From Pseudobacteriovorax antillogorgiicola (GTDB taxonomy: Bacteria > Bdellovibrionota_B > Oligoflexia > Oligoflexales > Oligoflexaceae): a stretch of DNA of 64,000 nt. The stretch lies in assembly GCF_900177345.1 (NCBI RefSeq), contig NZ_FWZT01000030.1, positions 20,095 to 84,094 of the forward strand. Reading direction: 5' to 3'. The stretch's first letter is position 1. Each line of letters starts with the position of its first letter. The position numbers were made by a program, and so were the translations under genes. Shown piece after piece: positions 26,171 through 34,193 of the stretch. The notes under the pieces were generated by a model. It worked only from the letters and a program-made list of their open reading frames with translations, ran no database searches and was not told the origin of the DNA.

Positions 26171-26593
26171 CTACATGTTTCTTGCGTGCTCATAGAAGGC
26201 ATTCATCATCCGCGGTAGGCTGACAGAAACAAGCTTACTTGTGATTGCCTTTGGAGCAAACACTTTTAAGGCTACATCCACACTATAGGTGACCTTGCAC
26301 TTGTCCCCAAGATCCTCGATGAGCCACTCGCCCGAGTTTTTCTTAAACAGGCTGCCAGCGTGTAGATCCCACGCCACCCGCCGAGGTCTATCATGAGTCA
26401 TCTTCAGGGTATAGGAGATTTTTTTCACGATGTGGATATTATATTGAATCTTCGCCTGATGTTCGTCCTTTTCTAGAACGTCTATACTATCGACTTCAGA
26501 CAAGATCTTGGGATAGTGCTCGTAATCGAGAAGTGCGTTGTAAAATTGCTTTGCTGGTATGTCAAAAGTCTCTTCTCGTGTTGCCCCTGCCAC
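26171..26593 (-). CDS. SRPBCC/START-like (polyketide cyclase, Coq10-type) protein
   Basis: The 140-residue protein follows the Coq10/polyketide-cyclase pattern. REETFDIPAKQFYNALLDYEHYPKIL at the start, IQYNIHIVKKISYTL in the middle, and GEWLIEDLGDKCKVTYSVDVAL near the end form the helix-grip fold for hydrophobic ligands. The frame is open up to a TTG at 26668, but those codons lie across a terminator hairpin. A GTG at 26593 with AAGGAG six bases upstream is the likely start. It probably has its own promoter or is reached by read-through from the 26719 gene. Confidence 0.75.
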   Translation of the reverse strand: MAGATREETFDIPAKQFYNALLDYEHYPKILSEVDSIDVLEKDEHQAKIQYNIHIVKKISYTLKMTHDRPRRVAWDLHAGSLFKKNSGEWLIEDLGDKCKVTYSVDVALKVFAPKAITSKLVSVSLPRMMNAFYEHARNM

Positions 26594-26614
26594 GGAAAAC
26601 TCCTTAATAATAAT

Positions 26615-26646
26615 AGAAAAAGGCTGCTTGATCCAAACAAGCAGCC
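26615..26646 (-). terminator. Terminator between the exported-protein gene and the SRPBCC gene
   Basis: Arms 26622-26630 and 26638-26646 (GGCTGCTTG/CAAGCAGCC) form a nine-base stem, followed on the minus strand by five T. It lies 70-100 bases after the stop at 26719 and argues against translation of the upstream TTG extension of the SRPBCC gene. Confidence 0.85.
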
Positions 26647-26718
26647 GATACTGTAATCTCTTGCTCAATAAGCGTCAATGGCTCGTTAAAACTAAGTTCA
26701 GCTAATTTGTCAGTTCAT

Positions 26719-27450
26719 CTATAGAATGTCGCCATCGCCATTATCAACGTTCAGGAACATTCCAATCATGATACCTTCGATTCCGTCTTGAATAGCCTTA
26801 CCTGCTATTGTTGGTAGTATATTAATATCAGGGGTTACTGTAGATTCATAGATCAATAGATGCTGATTGCTCGTGCAAAGTTCTGAAGTGCTGCAGTCGA
26901 CCACATGGACCGAACCAATTTGATCTTTAACTCCTTCCGAGCCATCGAGTTCAGCGGCGCCAGCAGGTACTTCTTGCGGCCCCTGATTTTGCACGACAAA
27001 CTCTAAGGAAGCTAAAGCACCATCATAGGTCTTGACGACAGTGTTGTGAGTCAAGACGCGGACATTTTGCCAGCCAACGATTGGTGCTGCAATGCGATAG
27101 TCAGCGTAGTGGCGAAGGATCTCTGCTTGGTCTCCTTGTGCTGGAATCGGCGCAAGAACAGCGCTTTGATTGAACTCTAAATTGTCCGTACCAGACGCGA
27201 GCGCGTAACCGGGCCATGCGACAAAGTCAAGGTAACGGCTAGTAGCGCTATCCACAGTGGGAAAATCAGACTTTTCAGCTGCCACAAAGAACTTGATTTT
27301 CACAGAGCCAACCAATGGTGGTGCGGAAAAATCAGAACAAAAGCCCTTGAGCTGAATACTGTCGAGGCAGTCTGCTGGCGCCTCAGGTAGTGCTTTTGCA
27401 AATCCTAAGGTTGATACACTTAAGCCCAGTGCCATCATTGCAATTTTCAT
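26719..27450 (-). CDS. Exported protein of unknown function
   Basis: The 243-residue protein has a signal peptide (MKIAMMALGLSVSTLGFAKA). The mature part contains CLDSIQLKGFC and CSTSELC, two pairs of nearby cysteines likely joined by disulfides, and a beta-rich core (VKIKFFVAAEKSD, ASLEFVVQNQGPQEVPAGA). It ends in acidic Asn/Asp-rich residues. It lies downstream of the giant lipoprotein gene on the same strand but is separated from it by a hairpin, so it is probably a separate unit. I recognise no family. Confidence 0.65.
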   Translation of the reverse strand: MKIAMMALGLSVSTLGFAKALPEAPADCLDSIQLKGFCSDFSAPPLVGSVKIKFFVAAEKSDFPTVDSATSRYLDFVAWPGYALASGTDNLEFNQSAVLAPIPAQGDQAEILRHYADYRIAAPIVGWQNVRVLTHNTVVKTYDGALASLEFVVQNQGPQEVPAGAAELDGSEGVKDQIGSVHVVDCSTSELCTSNQHLLIYESTVTPDINILPTIAGKAIQDGIEGIMIGMFLNVDNGDGDIL

Positions 27451-27469
27451 TTAGTAACCCCTTGTAATT

Positions 27470-27501
27470 GAAATAAAAGGCTCTCACCCCTGGAGAGAGC
27501 C
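27470..27501 (-). terminator. Terminator after the giant lipoprotein gene
   Basis: Arms GGCTCTC (27479-27485) and GAGAGCC (27495-27501) form a seven-base stem. On the minus strand it is followed by TTTTATTT. It lies just 13 bases past the stop codon of the 1533-residue lipoprotein. Confidence 0.75.
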
Positions 27502-27513
27502 GAAATAAAACCA

Positions 27514-30500
27514 CTAATCGTAGAGTAAGGACGGTGCGGTTAACCAAAAATCAACCACTTCGGTTTGCTTATCCAGCAGGCCCTCTTTGTTCTCACTAAG
27601 ATGTAGCAGAGACTGGAACGAGTTTTTAAGTTCTTCGTGACCCAGTCCATGCCATTGGCCTCGCTCATGGACAAAGCGCAATGTCGCTGAAAGCTGGGGG
27701 AGAAGTGTATCCATATCTTTGATGCACTGACTCCAATCGTCTCTTCTAGCCCGCGAAATTGCGGCAATAGCCTTGTCAAACTGAGCTAGACTACGAGCGT
27801 CCCGAAGGCCGTCGACCCAGAGCTTATTGCTAAACCCAAGACGCGGATCTTTGATCAAGTTATTTAGAGCTTGAGAACCATCGGCATTCTGATGAAGAGG
27901 AATCAAAACGTCAAGGGCTAATGAACTCCAAAAGCCCAGTTCTTGTTCAAAACTGTCGTGTGCTTGCAAATGAAGCCTGGCAATCTTTGGCCAGGCTTTT
28001 AATAGTGGCAACGTCAGCTCTTCTGAAATGCTTAAGAAATTACCCTGGGTTTGATTGGATAGCCCCCGAAGTGGAATCGACATTCCATCAAACGATAGGT
28101 TTAGCTTTTGACTTAGGTCTTCACCCCACGACGTTTGATTCCAGACCACGAACAGCTTTTCCAAGCCATCAGCATTTAGCTCCTTCGTTTCCATATCGAA
28201 GCTCAAGCTTGTGGTTGTGATCCATCTGACAAGAACTTGAATAACTCTAGCCTGCTCCTGGACTGTCCCTAGATTGGCCATTGCTTGATGTAAGGATAGA
28301 AAGGTTTTATCCCATTGCTGGTGATTAAAGACTAGCAGTAGATCCCGGATGCCAAACATTACATCACGATTGATTAGAAAACGACTGGTGAGCAAGCCTT
28401 TATCTTTCCAATCAAAAGAGAGCCCGAAGAGGCCTTGAACAGCTGCGGGAAAGTCCGTGGCTAAGAATTCGTGGGAGCTTGGGCTACTGTGATGACTTAA
28501 AGTAGCAATCATAGTGTGACGGAGGTGCTCATCGCTTAGGATACTATGAGCTAAACTCACAAATAGCTCCACGGCGCTGCCACCCTTTTCTTCGAGTTTA
28601 CTCTGATGGTCTACAAAAATCTGTAGTAACTCGCGAATAACAGGCCTGGAATTGTTGTCTGAGCTGCGAAGAGCCAATTGCTTGCTAAGCTCATTGAACC
28701 TTGCTGATCCCATGAGTTCTTCTAAGAATCCAGTATAGCTTTCTAGGAGACTTGTATTAGCAATGCGAAAATTGAGAGCTGAAATTTGGAAGTACCAATC
28801 TTGGGATCCTGATTTCTGACTCAGCAAACCATTGTGAGTTCTAAGCCAGTAATCGGCGCTATGATTCCACCTAGCAGCCTTTACCTTTTCGAAGCGGATT
28901 TTACTGGTTAGCTGATGTAGTTCCGGGCGAAGAATTGGGTTTTTCCCAAGGTTCAGTATATCAGCGAGTACTTGTTTGCCGAAGGTATGCGGAAATCCAT
29001 CGTGATTGATCGCAAACAGTTGGCCCGCTGAGAATCTGCAAGTTTCCTGGTCGATTACTTTTAGTTCAAGAACCTCTTGCCAATCAGGTGAGCTTAGCAA
29101 TGGGCACCACTTGGCGGCTAGAGTACGAGCCAGAAAGTCTTTCAAGACACCATGAGCTAGTATTTCATCATCGGTCTCTTGAGTTAAGTTCATGGGACAA
29201 GGTTGATCGGCAAGGCTAGAGTTGCGATCCTGGTAGCAGTAGCGATCCAGAATAGCCACACTTGGTTGTGCTAAAGCTATGGAACGATCTCCAGTAAAAG
29301 TTAGAAGGTTTAAGCTTGAAAAAAGCTTAAGTTGCTCAGCCGTTCGAAAAGTACTCGCCTTAAATTGAGACATATTGCGATTTCGACGAAAGACAAACCG
29401 CCGGCTAAAGATGCTGTCTCGTATATCCTCGGGAGGAGGGAGAATGTTTTCTTGGATCTGTTCGAGGCTATCATGACTTCCTAAAACCTTTGGAAAGGTG
29501 TTATGGAATATGGTCCAGGGAAAAAGCTGTTTCGTTGGGTCAGCTAAGAAACTGAGGTTTGTAAATGCTCGCCAGGATTCATGGTCATTATAGAGTCTTT
29601 GGCCAGAAGCCTTGTATGACCCAGGAATATATAGAGGAGCCTTGAGATAGTGAGTAAGCATATAGAGTGAAATCATCCGCTTTTCGGATCGGGAGTAAGG
29701 GGAAGATGTGAAGAATTGCTTATCTACAGCTTGATAGTTGCGATCTTGATCGTAAAGAGTAGCGCGCCAGGCACTGGGGCTAGAATAGTCAGGCATGGCG
29801 GTTAGGATGGCCCAGTATTCGAAATCGCTGACAATCTGTTCGCCAATAGAGCTGATTGCCAAAGGAATGTCCTTGGTACTCAAACCGCCGCTTTGAAGGT
29901 GCTTACTCCAAAGAGACCAGGGTTTTTGATGACCTATTTCGATGTAAGGCTTATCTGCAAATACTTGCTTGGGGGAGATGATATTTGTGTCCTTTAGAAT
30001 GTAGCCACTATCATCAAAACCAACATAATTGAGAACATTTGACCCCAGAGTGATTGTTTGAACTTCAGCTTGCCCCTGTCGGTTACTATGAGGGTTTTTA
30101 AAGATGGAATCGACTTGTTTAAATTTAGAAAGAACTAGTGATAATCGACTCGGATTGGTCTGGAAGCTTGTCTTTAATGAGGCGGGCAGTGTTTCAAGAA
30201 TTCCTTCATGTTGAAACCTATCGCGATAGACTTGAATCATCGGTCCATCGGTGTAGAGACCTGCGAATACCCGGCTGGCTCGATTGTCTGCGGCCATGGT
30301 CTCGCCATCAGGCATTAGGTGATAGAATTGTTCGCCGATACTTGCGAGCTTTTTAACTTTGATAGCGAGGAGACGCTCTAGAAAATCTCTTGAGAAAAGT
30401 AAGCCCTCTTTCTCCAACTGTTGATCAATTTTCATAATATCTATTGCGTAAATACCCCCTTGCTGGCTTTGACTCCAGCCGACAAGGCCTTCCAGGCGTT

Positions 30501-32115
30501 TAACATCATAGACAGGTCCCGAACTCAGATTCCAGTTCCAAAGGTAGTAAGGATCTCGCTGCAATTCGTTAATAGTCTCAGCCAGGGTTTCAACAACTAG
30601 TGCTTGCGTGAGTTTGGGGTCTTCCTCACTATCGCTTCTAAATGTCAGCTCAGGCGCATAGAGTTTTGTGTAAGCGTCGAGGGGGAGTTGGATACACATG
30701 GGCTCTGCCGATGACGAGCTGCAATCGAAAGAAAGTTGAACACCCATCTTGTGGCCCATAGCAGCGACCATTGGCGGTAGATAGCCGCAAGATAGGTGAG
30801 GTCTGAAATAAGATCCAAGCAGTTCTTGAGCCTCATCGAAGGATGAAAACTTTTCTTCTAAGCTCGGGAGTGTAAGATCATTACAACCTGGAATGACCCC
30901 ACCTTGGCGGACTAACTGGATTCCATAGTCGGTGAGTATACTAGTTCCAGCCTTAGCTCTCAATTTGTTCAAGGTCGGATCGAACGCTGGCTCAAGGAGT
31001 TTCTTAGCAGCTTCAGCAGAAGATTTGAAATCTGCTGCACTGCTTTCGTTTAGTTGATAGAGAAATGCAACTAAGTTTTTTATTGGTTGACCTTGGGTAC
31101 TTAAAAAGTCGTCGCTGATCTGGAGAAGTTTTCGAGTGCTATCCAAACGCTCCTTTGGGGGGAGACCTTGAATATAGGATATGATTTGGAATAAGCTGCC
31201 TATGACTGCCCTTAATGATGTATCGCCCGTTGCCTCAAGATACGATTCCCAATGATCTAGGCCTGTTGTAATTTGATCGTTGGGAATTAGTTGAATATCA
31301 CTTGATTCAAGGCAATTTTCATCCTCGCTAGCGGGATTTGTATCTGCCCATGTCTCTAAGCAAGACTTCATGATCTCTTTTTGGTGAGGGGCTGTAAGTG
31401 GGATCGTGTTTTTTGGTGTCAGCTGTGATTCAATAAGGCGCCATAGATTTCGTTTTCGCAAAATTTCAATTGTGACTGGCAGAAGGTGTGGGCGGATAGC
31501 ATGCCCTTGAAGCAATTCTTGACTTAGTGCTCCTAGTCTTCCGTCTTGGATATCTGACAGAAAGACCCCAAACGTTTCTAGTAGAGGCCGTAGTTGCCCC
31601 TGATGGCTCCATCGCTCGAACAGCTCTAGCGATCGATTCAGGTTGGTTCCAAGTAAAAGGTTTTGAAGATCGTAGAGCCGCTCTTCAGCAAGATACAAGT
31701 CTCGTTCCTGATCATTCATGCCCCGATCGAAGGCTACACTCAATACAGTTAGGAATGGGTATACCTCTTCTCGATCTTGCCCTTCTGGATTAGGCAATAG
31801 GAGGAGGTCGATGAGGCTTTGAATGCCATCTGGACTTAGCTTGTCGATGGCATTGAGAATGCCTGGAAGGGAGCTTGTGCCAGAGCTGCTCTGATTCGAA
31901 GCACAGTGTAAAATGTTGTAAACGTAGTTTCCTGACAATTCTAAATCACCGAGGATAGAAATCTCGCTACAAGCAAGCTGAGCGCTAGAGGGTTTTTGGT
32001 CATCCCATGTGTCGTGCTCCGTAGACGACGAGCTTCGACCACAGGCCGTGAGTAGGCTGAACACGGTAAGGATTGATCCCCACCTCAACAATGCAAACTT
32101 TTGGTCAAATGTCAT
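27514..32115 (-). CDS. Very large predicted lipoprotein (1533 residues), family unknown
   Basis: A signal peptide ending SLLTAC gives a lipidated cysteine at residue 25, followed by a Ser/Asp-rich linker. The rest is a long, mostly helical protein without evident repeats and without a motif I can name. Cysteines are sparse and paired in places. Its start overlaps the last codons of the upstream FadL-type barrel gene (ATGA). The pair therefore probably forms one outer-membrane assembly, with the lipoprotein as periplasmic or surface partner. A terminator follows immediately. Confidence 0.75.
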   Translation of the reverse strand: MTFDQKFALLRWGSILTVFSLLTACGRSSSSTEHDTWDDQKPSSAQLACSEISILGDLELSGNYVYNILHCASNQSSSGTSSLPGILNAIDKLSPDGIQSLIDLLLLPNPEGQDREEVYPFLTVLSVAFDRGMNDQERDLYLAEERLYDLQNLLLGTNLNRSLELFERWSHQGQLRPLLETFGVFLSDIQDGRLGALSQELLQGHAIRPHLLPVTIEILRKRNLWRLIESQLTPKNTIPLTAPHQKEIMKSCLETWADTNPASEDENCLESSDIQLIPNDQITTGLDHWESYLEATGDTSLRAVIGSLFQIISYIQGLPPKERLDSTRKLLQISDDFLSTQGQPIKNLVAFLYQLNESSAADFKSSAEAAKKLLEPAFDPTLNKLRAKAGTSILTDYGIQLVRQGGVIPGCNDLTLPSLEEKFSSFDEAQELLGSYFRPHLSCGYLPPMVAAMGHKMGVQLSFDCSSSSAEPMCIQLPLDAYTKLYAPELTFRSDSEEDPKLTQALVVETLAETINELQRDPYYLWNWNLSSGPVYDVKRLEGLVGWSQSQQGGIYAIDIMKIDQQLEKEGLLFSRDFLERLLAIKVKKLASIGEQFYHLMPDGETMAADNRASRVFAGLYTDGPMIQVYRDRFQHEGILETLPASLKTSFQTNPSRLSLVLSKFKQVDSIFKNPHSNRQGQAEVQTITLGSNVLNYVGFDDSGYILKDTNIISPKQVFADKPYIEIGHQKPWSLWSKHLQSGGLSTKDIPLAISSIGEQIVSDFEYWAILTAMPDYSSPSAWRATLYDQDRNYQAVDKQFFTSSPYSRSEKRMISLYMLTHYLKAPLYIPGSYKASGQRLYNDHESWRAFTNLSFLADPTKQLFPWTIFHNTFPKVLGSHDSLEQIQENILPPPEDIRDSIFSRRFVFRRNRNMSQFKASTFRTAEQLKLFSSLNLLTFTGDRSIALAQPSVAILDRYCYQDRNSSLADQPCPMNLTQETDDEILAHGVLKDFLARTLAAKWCPLLSSPDWQEVLELKVIDQETCRFSAGQLFAINHDGFPHTFGKQVLADILNLGKNPILRPELHQLTSKIRFEKVKAARWNHSADYWLRTHNGLLSQKSGSQDWYFQISALNFRIANTSLLESYTGFLEELMGSARFNELSKQLALRSSDNNSRPVIRELLQIFVDHQSKLEEKGGSAVELFVSLAHSILSDEHLRHTMIATLSHHSSPSSHEFLATDFPAAVQGLFGLSFDWKDKGLLTSRFLINRDVMFGIRDLLLVFNHQQWDKTFLSLHQAMANLGTVQEQARVIQVLVRWITTTSLSFDMETKELNADGLEKLFVVWNQTSWGEDLSQKLNLSFDGMSIPLRGLSNQTQGNFLSISEELTLPLLKAWPKIARLHLQAHDSFEQELGFWSSLALDVLIPLHQNADGSQALNNLIKDPRLGFSNKLWVDGLRDARSLAQFDKAIAAISRARRDDWSQCIKDMDTLLPQLSATLRFVHERGQWHGLGHEELKNSFQSLLHLSENKEGLLDKQTEVVDFWLTAPSLLYD

Positions 32116-33395
32116 AGCGAACCCCCCCCCAAGAACGTGTCTGTACTACCTCCGACCTTAGATCCAGTGATTGTTAGTCTTTCTTCATCTAGGAAACTAT
32201 GCTGCGCACAAATATCGAGATAGGCAGAACGGCCTTCGGGTAAGGAGGATTCAAATACCTTTAAACCTGCGCCCATAGCTATAACCGTACGATTGAGATC
32301 AACGACCTTTTCCTGGCCTGTGCTTTGATTGGCGCTTTCATGATGTTCAATACCCAGCCTCAGAGCGAGTTCACTAAAGCTAGTAAGTTGATAGGCAAAG
32401 CCGAAGCGGTAACTCCAAGTATCGTCAAGGCTAAGGTTTGAGCCGGGAGGTGTTTGGGTTAAGCTAGCAATGTCTTCGCCGTCGAGGTAGACGAGAGGTG
32501 CTTCAAAGCCCGACCACCTAGACCATTCTATTGAAGTATAAAAGCCTATTGATCCGTTGCGAAGGGCAAAGCCTAACTTGAAAATTTCTGGATCGTAGAA
32601 TGGGACGAGCCTCGTTTGCAAGGTCACAGGAATCGTTAAGCTACTATCGTCACCTGTAGCGCCCACTGCAAGGCGAGTATCAATCTTAGATTCGGTTTCT
32701 TGAGCGGCTCGATAGCTTGCACCGAGTGACCAAAACCCAGAAGATGTTTCTTGCCGCCACTGGAGTCCCCCGTATGGAGTTAACACAGGGACCATGTCCA
32801 AATTAAAACGTGCAGCGGAAGCCTTATTGTTGAGGGCCATATCCAAACTACCTTTGGCCCGCAAGGTATAGTAGCTGCCGATTCCTATGGAGAACGAATG
32901 CCAACGGGCTGCAAAAGCAGTATAAATCGCAGGTCGCTGCTGGCGATTTGCAAATCTTAGGTAGTTCAACTCATTGGGAGCACTGCCTGAAAGCTGCCCA
33001 AAATTGTCTGACGGCAAGTAAGCTGCAACTCCAAAGTGAAATGCTGGGCTTAGTGCTAGGTTCAAGCCAAAATTAGTCCCAGTTAAGGGAGAAGCTTGCG
33101 ACGCTCGATAGCTTGAACGTGGTAAGCCCGATTGATCATCGGTCGAAGAATCATTTAGATCCTTTAAATTGAGCTTTGTGAGCTGATAGCCTACGCTAAC
33201 TGAAGTGCCGTCCTGGTTTGTAAGTGATGCTGGGTTTGCGTAGGCTGCATAAGCTCTGTCACCACCAGCTGTCGCAGCATTCCCGAGAGCGACGCTTCTA
33301 GGGCTTATTCCGTAGGTGTCTACGACGCTTGCTTTGGCTTGGTCAAGGTATAGACTTATAGAAGCCACGCTGACCATAAGCGTGATTCGATACAT
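32112..33395 (-). CDS. FadL/OmpP1-type outer-membrane barrel protein
   Basis: The 427-residue protein has a signal peptide ending DQAKA. The mature N-terminus (YGISPRSVALGNAATAG, then AYAAYANPASLTN) is the FadL hatch pattern with a conserved Asn-Pro-Ala. Alternating strands with many Gly and Tyr/Trp follow to the end. FadL proteins pass hydrophobic molecules across the outer membrane. The last codons before the stop are a run of nine G (minus strand), read as Gly-Gly-Gly. The stop overlaps the start of the giant lipoprotein gene by four bases. Confidence 0.75.
   Translation of the reverse strand: MYRITLMVSVASISLYLDQAKASVVDTYGISPRSVALGNAATAGGDRAYAAYANPASLTNQDGTSVSVGYQLTKLNLKDLNDSSTDDQSGLPRSSYRASQASPLTGTNFGLNLALSPAFHFGVAAYLPSDNFGQLSGSAPNELNYLRFANRQQRPAIYTAFAARWHSFSIGIGSYYTLRAKGSLDMALNNKASAARFNLDMVPVLTPYGGLQWRQETSSGFWSLGASYRAAQETESKIDTRLAVGATGDDSSLTIPVTLQTRLVPFYDPEIFKLGFALRNGSIGFYTSIEWSRWSGFEAPLVYLDGEDIASLTQTPPGSNLSLDDTWSYRFGFAYQLTSFSELALRLGIEHHESANQSTGQEKVVDLNRTVIAMGAGLKVFESSLPEGRSAYLDICAQHSFLDEERLTITGSKVGGSTDTFLGGGSL
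32122..32130 (-). repeat. Run of nine G at the 3' end of the FadL-type gene
   Basis: Nine consecutive C on the plus strand (G on the coding strand) lie six bases before the TGA of the barrel gene. One extra G would remove that stop and continue in frame into the ATG of the lipoprotein gene. This is the kind of tract that mutates by slippage. Confidence 0.85.
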
Positions 33396-33815
33396 AAATA
33401 CTCCCCCTTATTCGATCCCTCAATAGAATAGATACCTTTCAAATCAGGCCGTATAGTTGTGATTTTCTGAAAAGCGATGAGTATCAATGAAACAATTGAG
33501 GGTCAATTGTAAAGTGGACTTCTATGAACAAAGACAAATTCTTTAAGCCTTTAATATTGGCCTATGACTTTCAAGTCGAACGTTCTCAAGACTATGACAT
33601 TTTCAGAAAATATATATAAAAGCTCTTGATTTAAAGAGGATAGCCGATACGTGAAGGTGGTTTATTTTTATTCAACTGAACGGTGAACGGACTCTTCGTC
33701 TCTGTATTGTTGATCTTGGCTTGCCGCTAATTACCCATGATAGACCATAGTAAACTAAGTTTTGCAGGAATCCCGCCGAATAAACCTTTAGATAGAATTG
33801 CTTCATGAGGTCATC
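33396..33815. other. Intergenic region between the FadL-type and PilZ genes
   Basis: About 420 AT-rich bases between divergent genes, so both promoters should be here. The only coding-like element is a 31-codon frame (33524-33619, MNKDKFFKPLILAYDFQVER and 11 more residues) with a weak ribosome site; I do not count it as a gene. A run of ATATATATAA at 33609-33619 is notable. No clear operator was found. Confidence 0.4.
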
Positions 33816-34193
33816 GTGATCAACGAGTCGTTGCTGATGCAAGAGAGGCGAACGGAGGTTCGTTACAGCTTGAATGGCTTGGTCCCCCTTCGGTTAGAAC
33901 TAGAAAAGGGACAAGTTTTGGATGCGATTTTTCTCGATGCTTCGACACGGGGATTGGGGATGATCGTCGAGCCCTCACTCAAAGTTGACCAACAGGTCCT
34001 TCTCAAAGTTGGGGGAGGGATACAGCTAAAAATGTCGGTTCGATGGATAAAAAAACCCATGGGACTGACTGCGCCAGGAGTGCCAGTATTCCACCGAGCT
34101 GGAGTTTGCTTGCTTCAAGGTAGTGGTAGTCAAGGGGAAAAGCCTTCGAGCATTTTAGAGATACTTGAGAACTTTCACTGTGTGGATCACTAA
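33816..34193 (+). CDS. PilZ-domain protein (c-di-GMP receptor family)
   Basis: QERRTEVRYSLNGLVPLR near residue 8 gives the R-x-x-x-R motif and IFLDASTRGLGMIV near residue 36 gives the D-x-S-x-x-G motif. Together these bind cyclic di-GMP in PilZ domains. At 125 residues it is a single domain. I choose the GTG at 33816 preceded by GAGG; the frame extends to a TTG at 33798. The stop shares one base with the next gene's start, linking it to the receiver/TPR protein, so c-di-GMP binding may act through that partner. Confidence 0.8.
   Translation: MINESLLMQERRTEVRYSLNGLVPLRLELEKGQVLDAIFLDASTRGLGMIVEPSLKVDQQVLLKVGGGIQLKMSVRWIKKPMGLTAPGVPVFHRAGVCLLQGSGSQGEKPSSILEILENFHCVDH

Noticed and set aside
26594..26668. 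Upstream TTG extension of the SRPBCC gene
   Set aside because: The extra codons are a terminator hairpin with a T tract; a GTG with AAGGAG follows.
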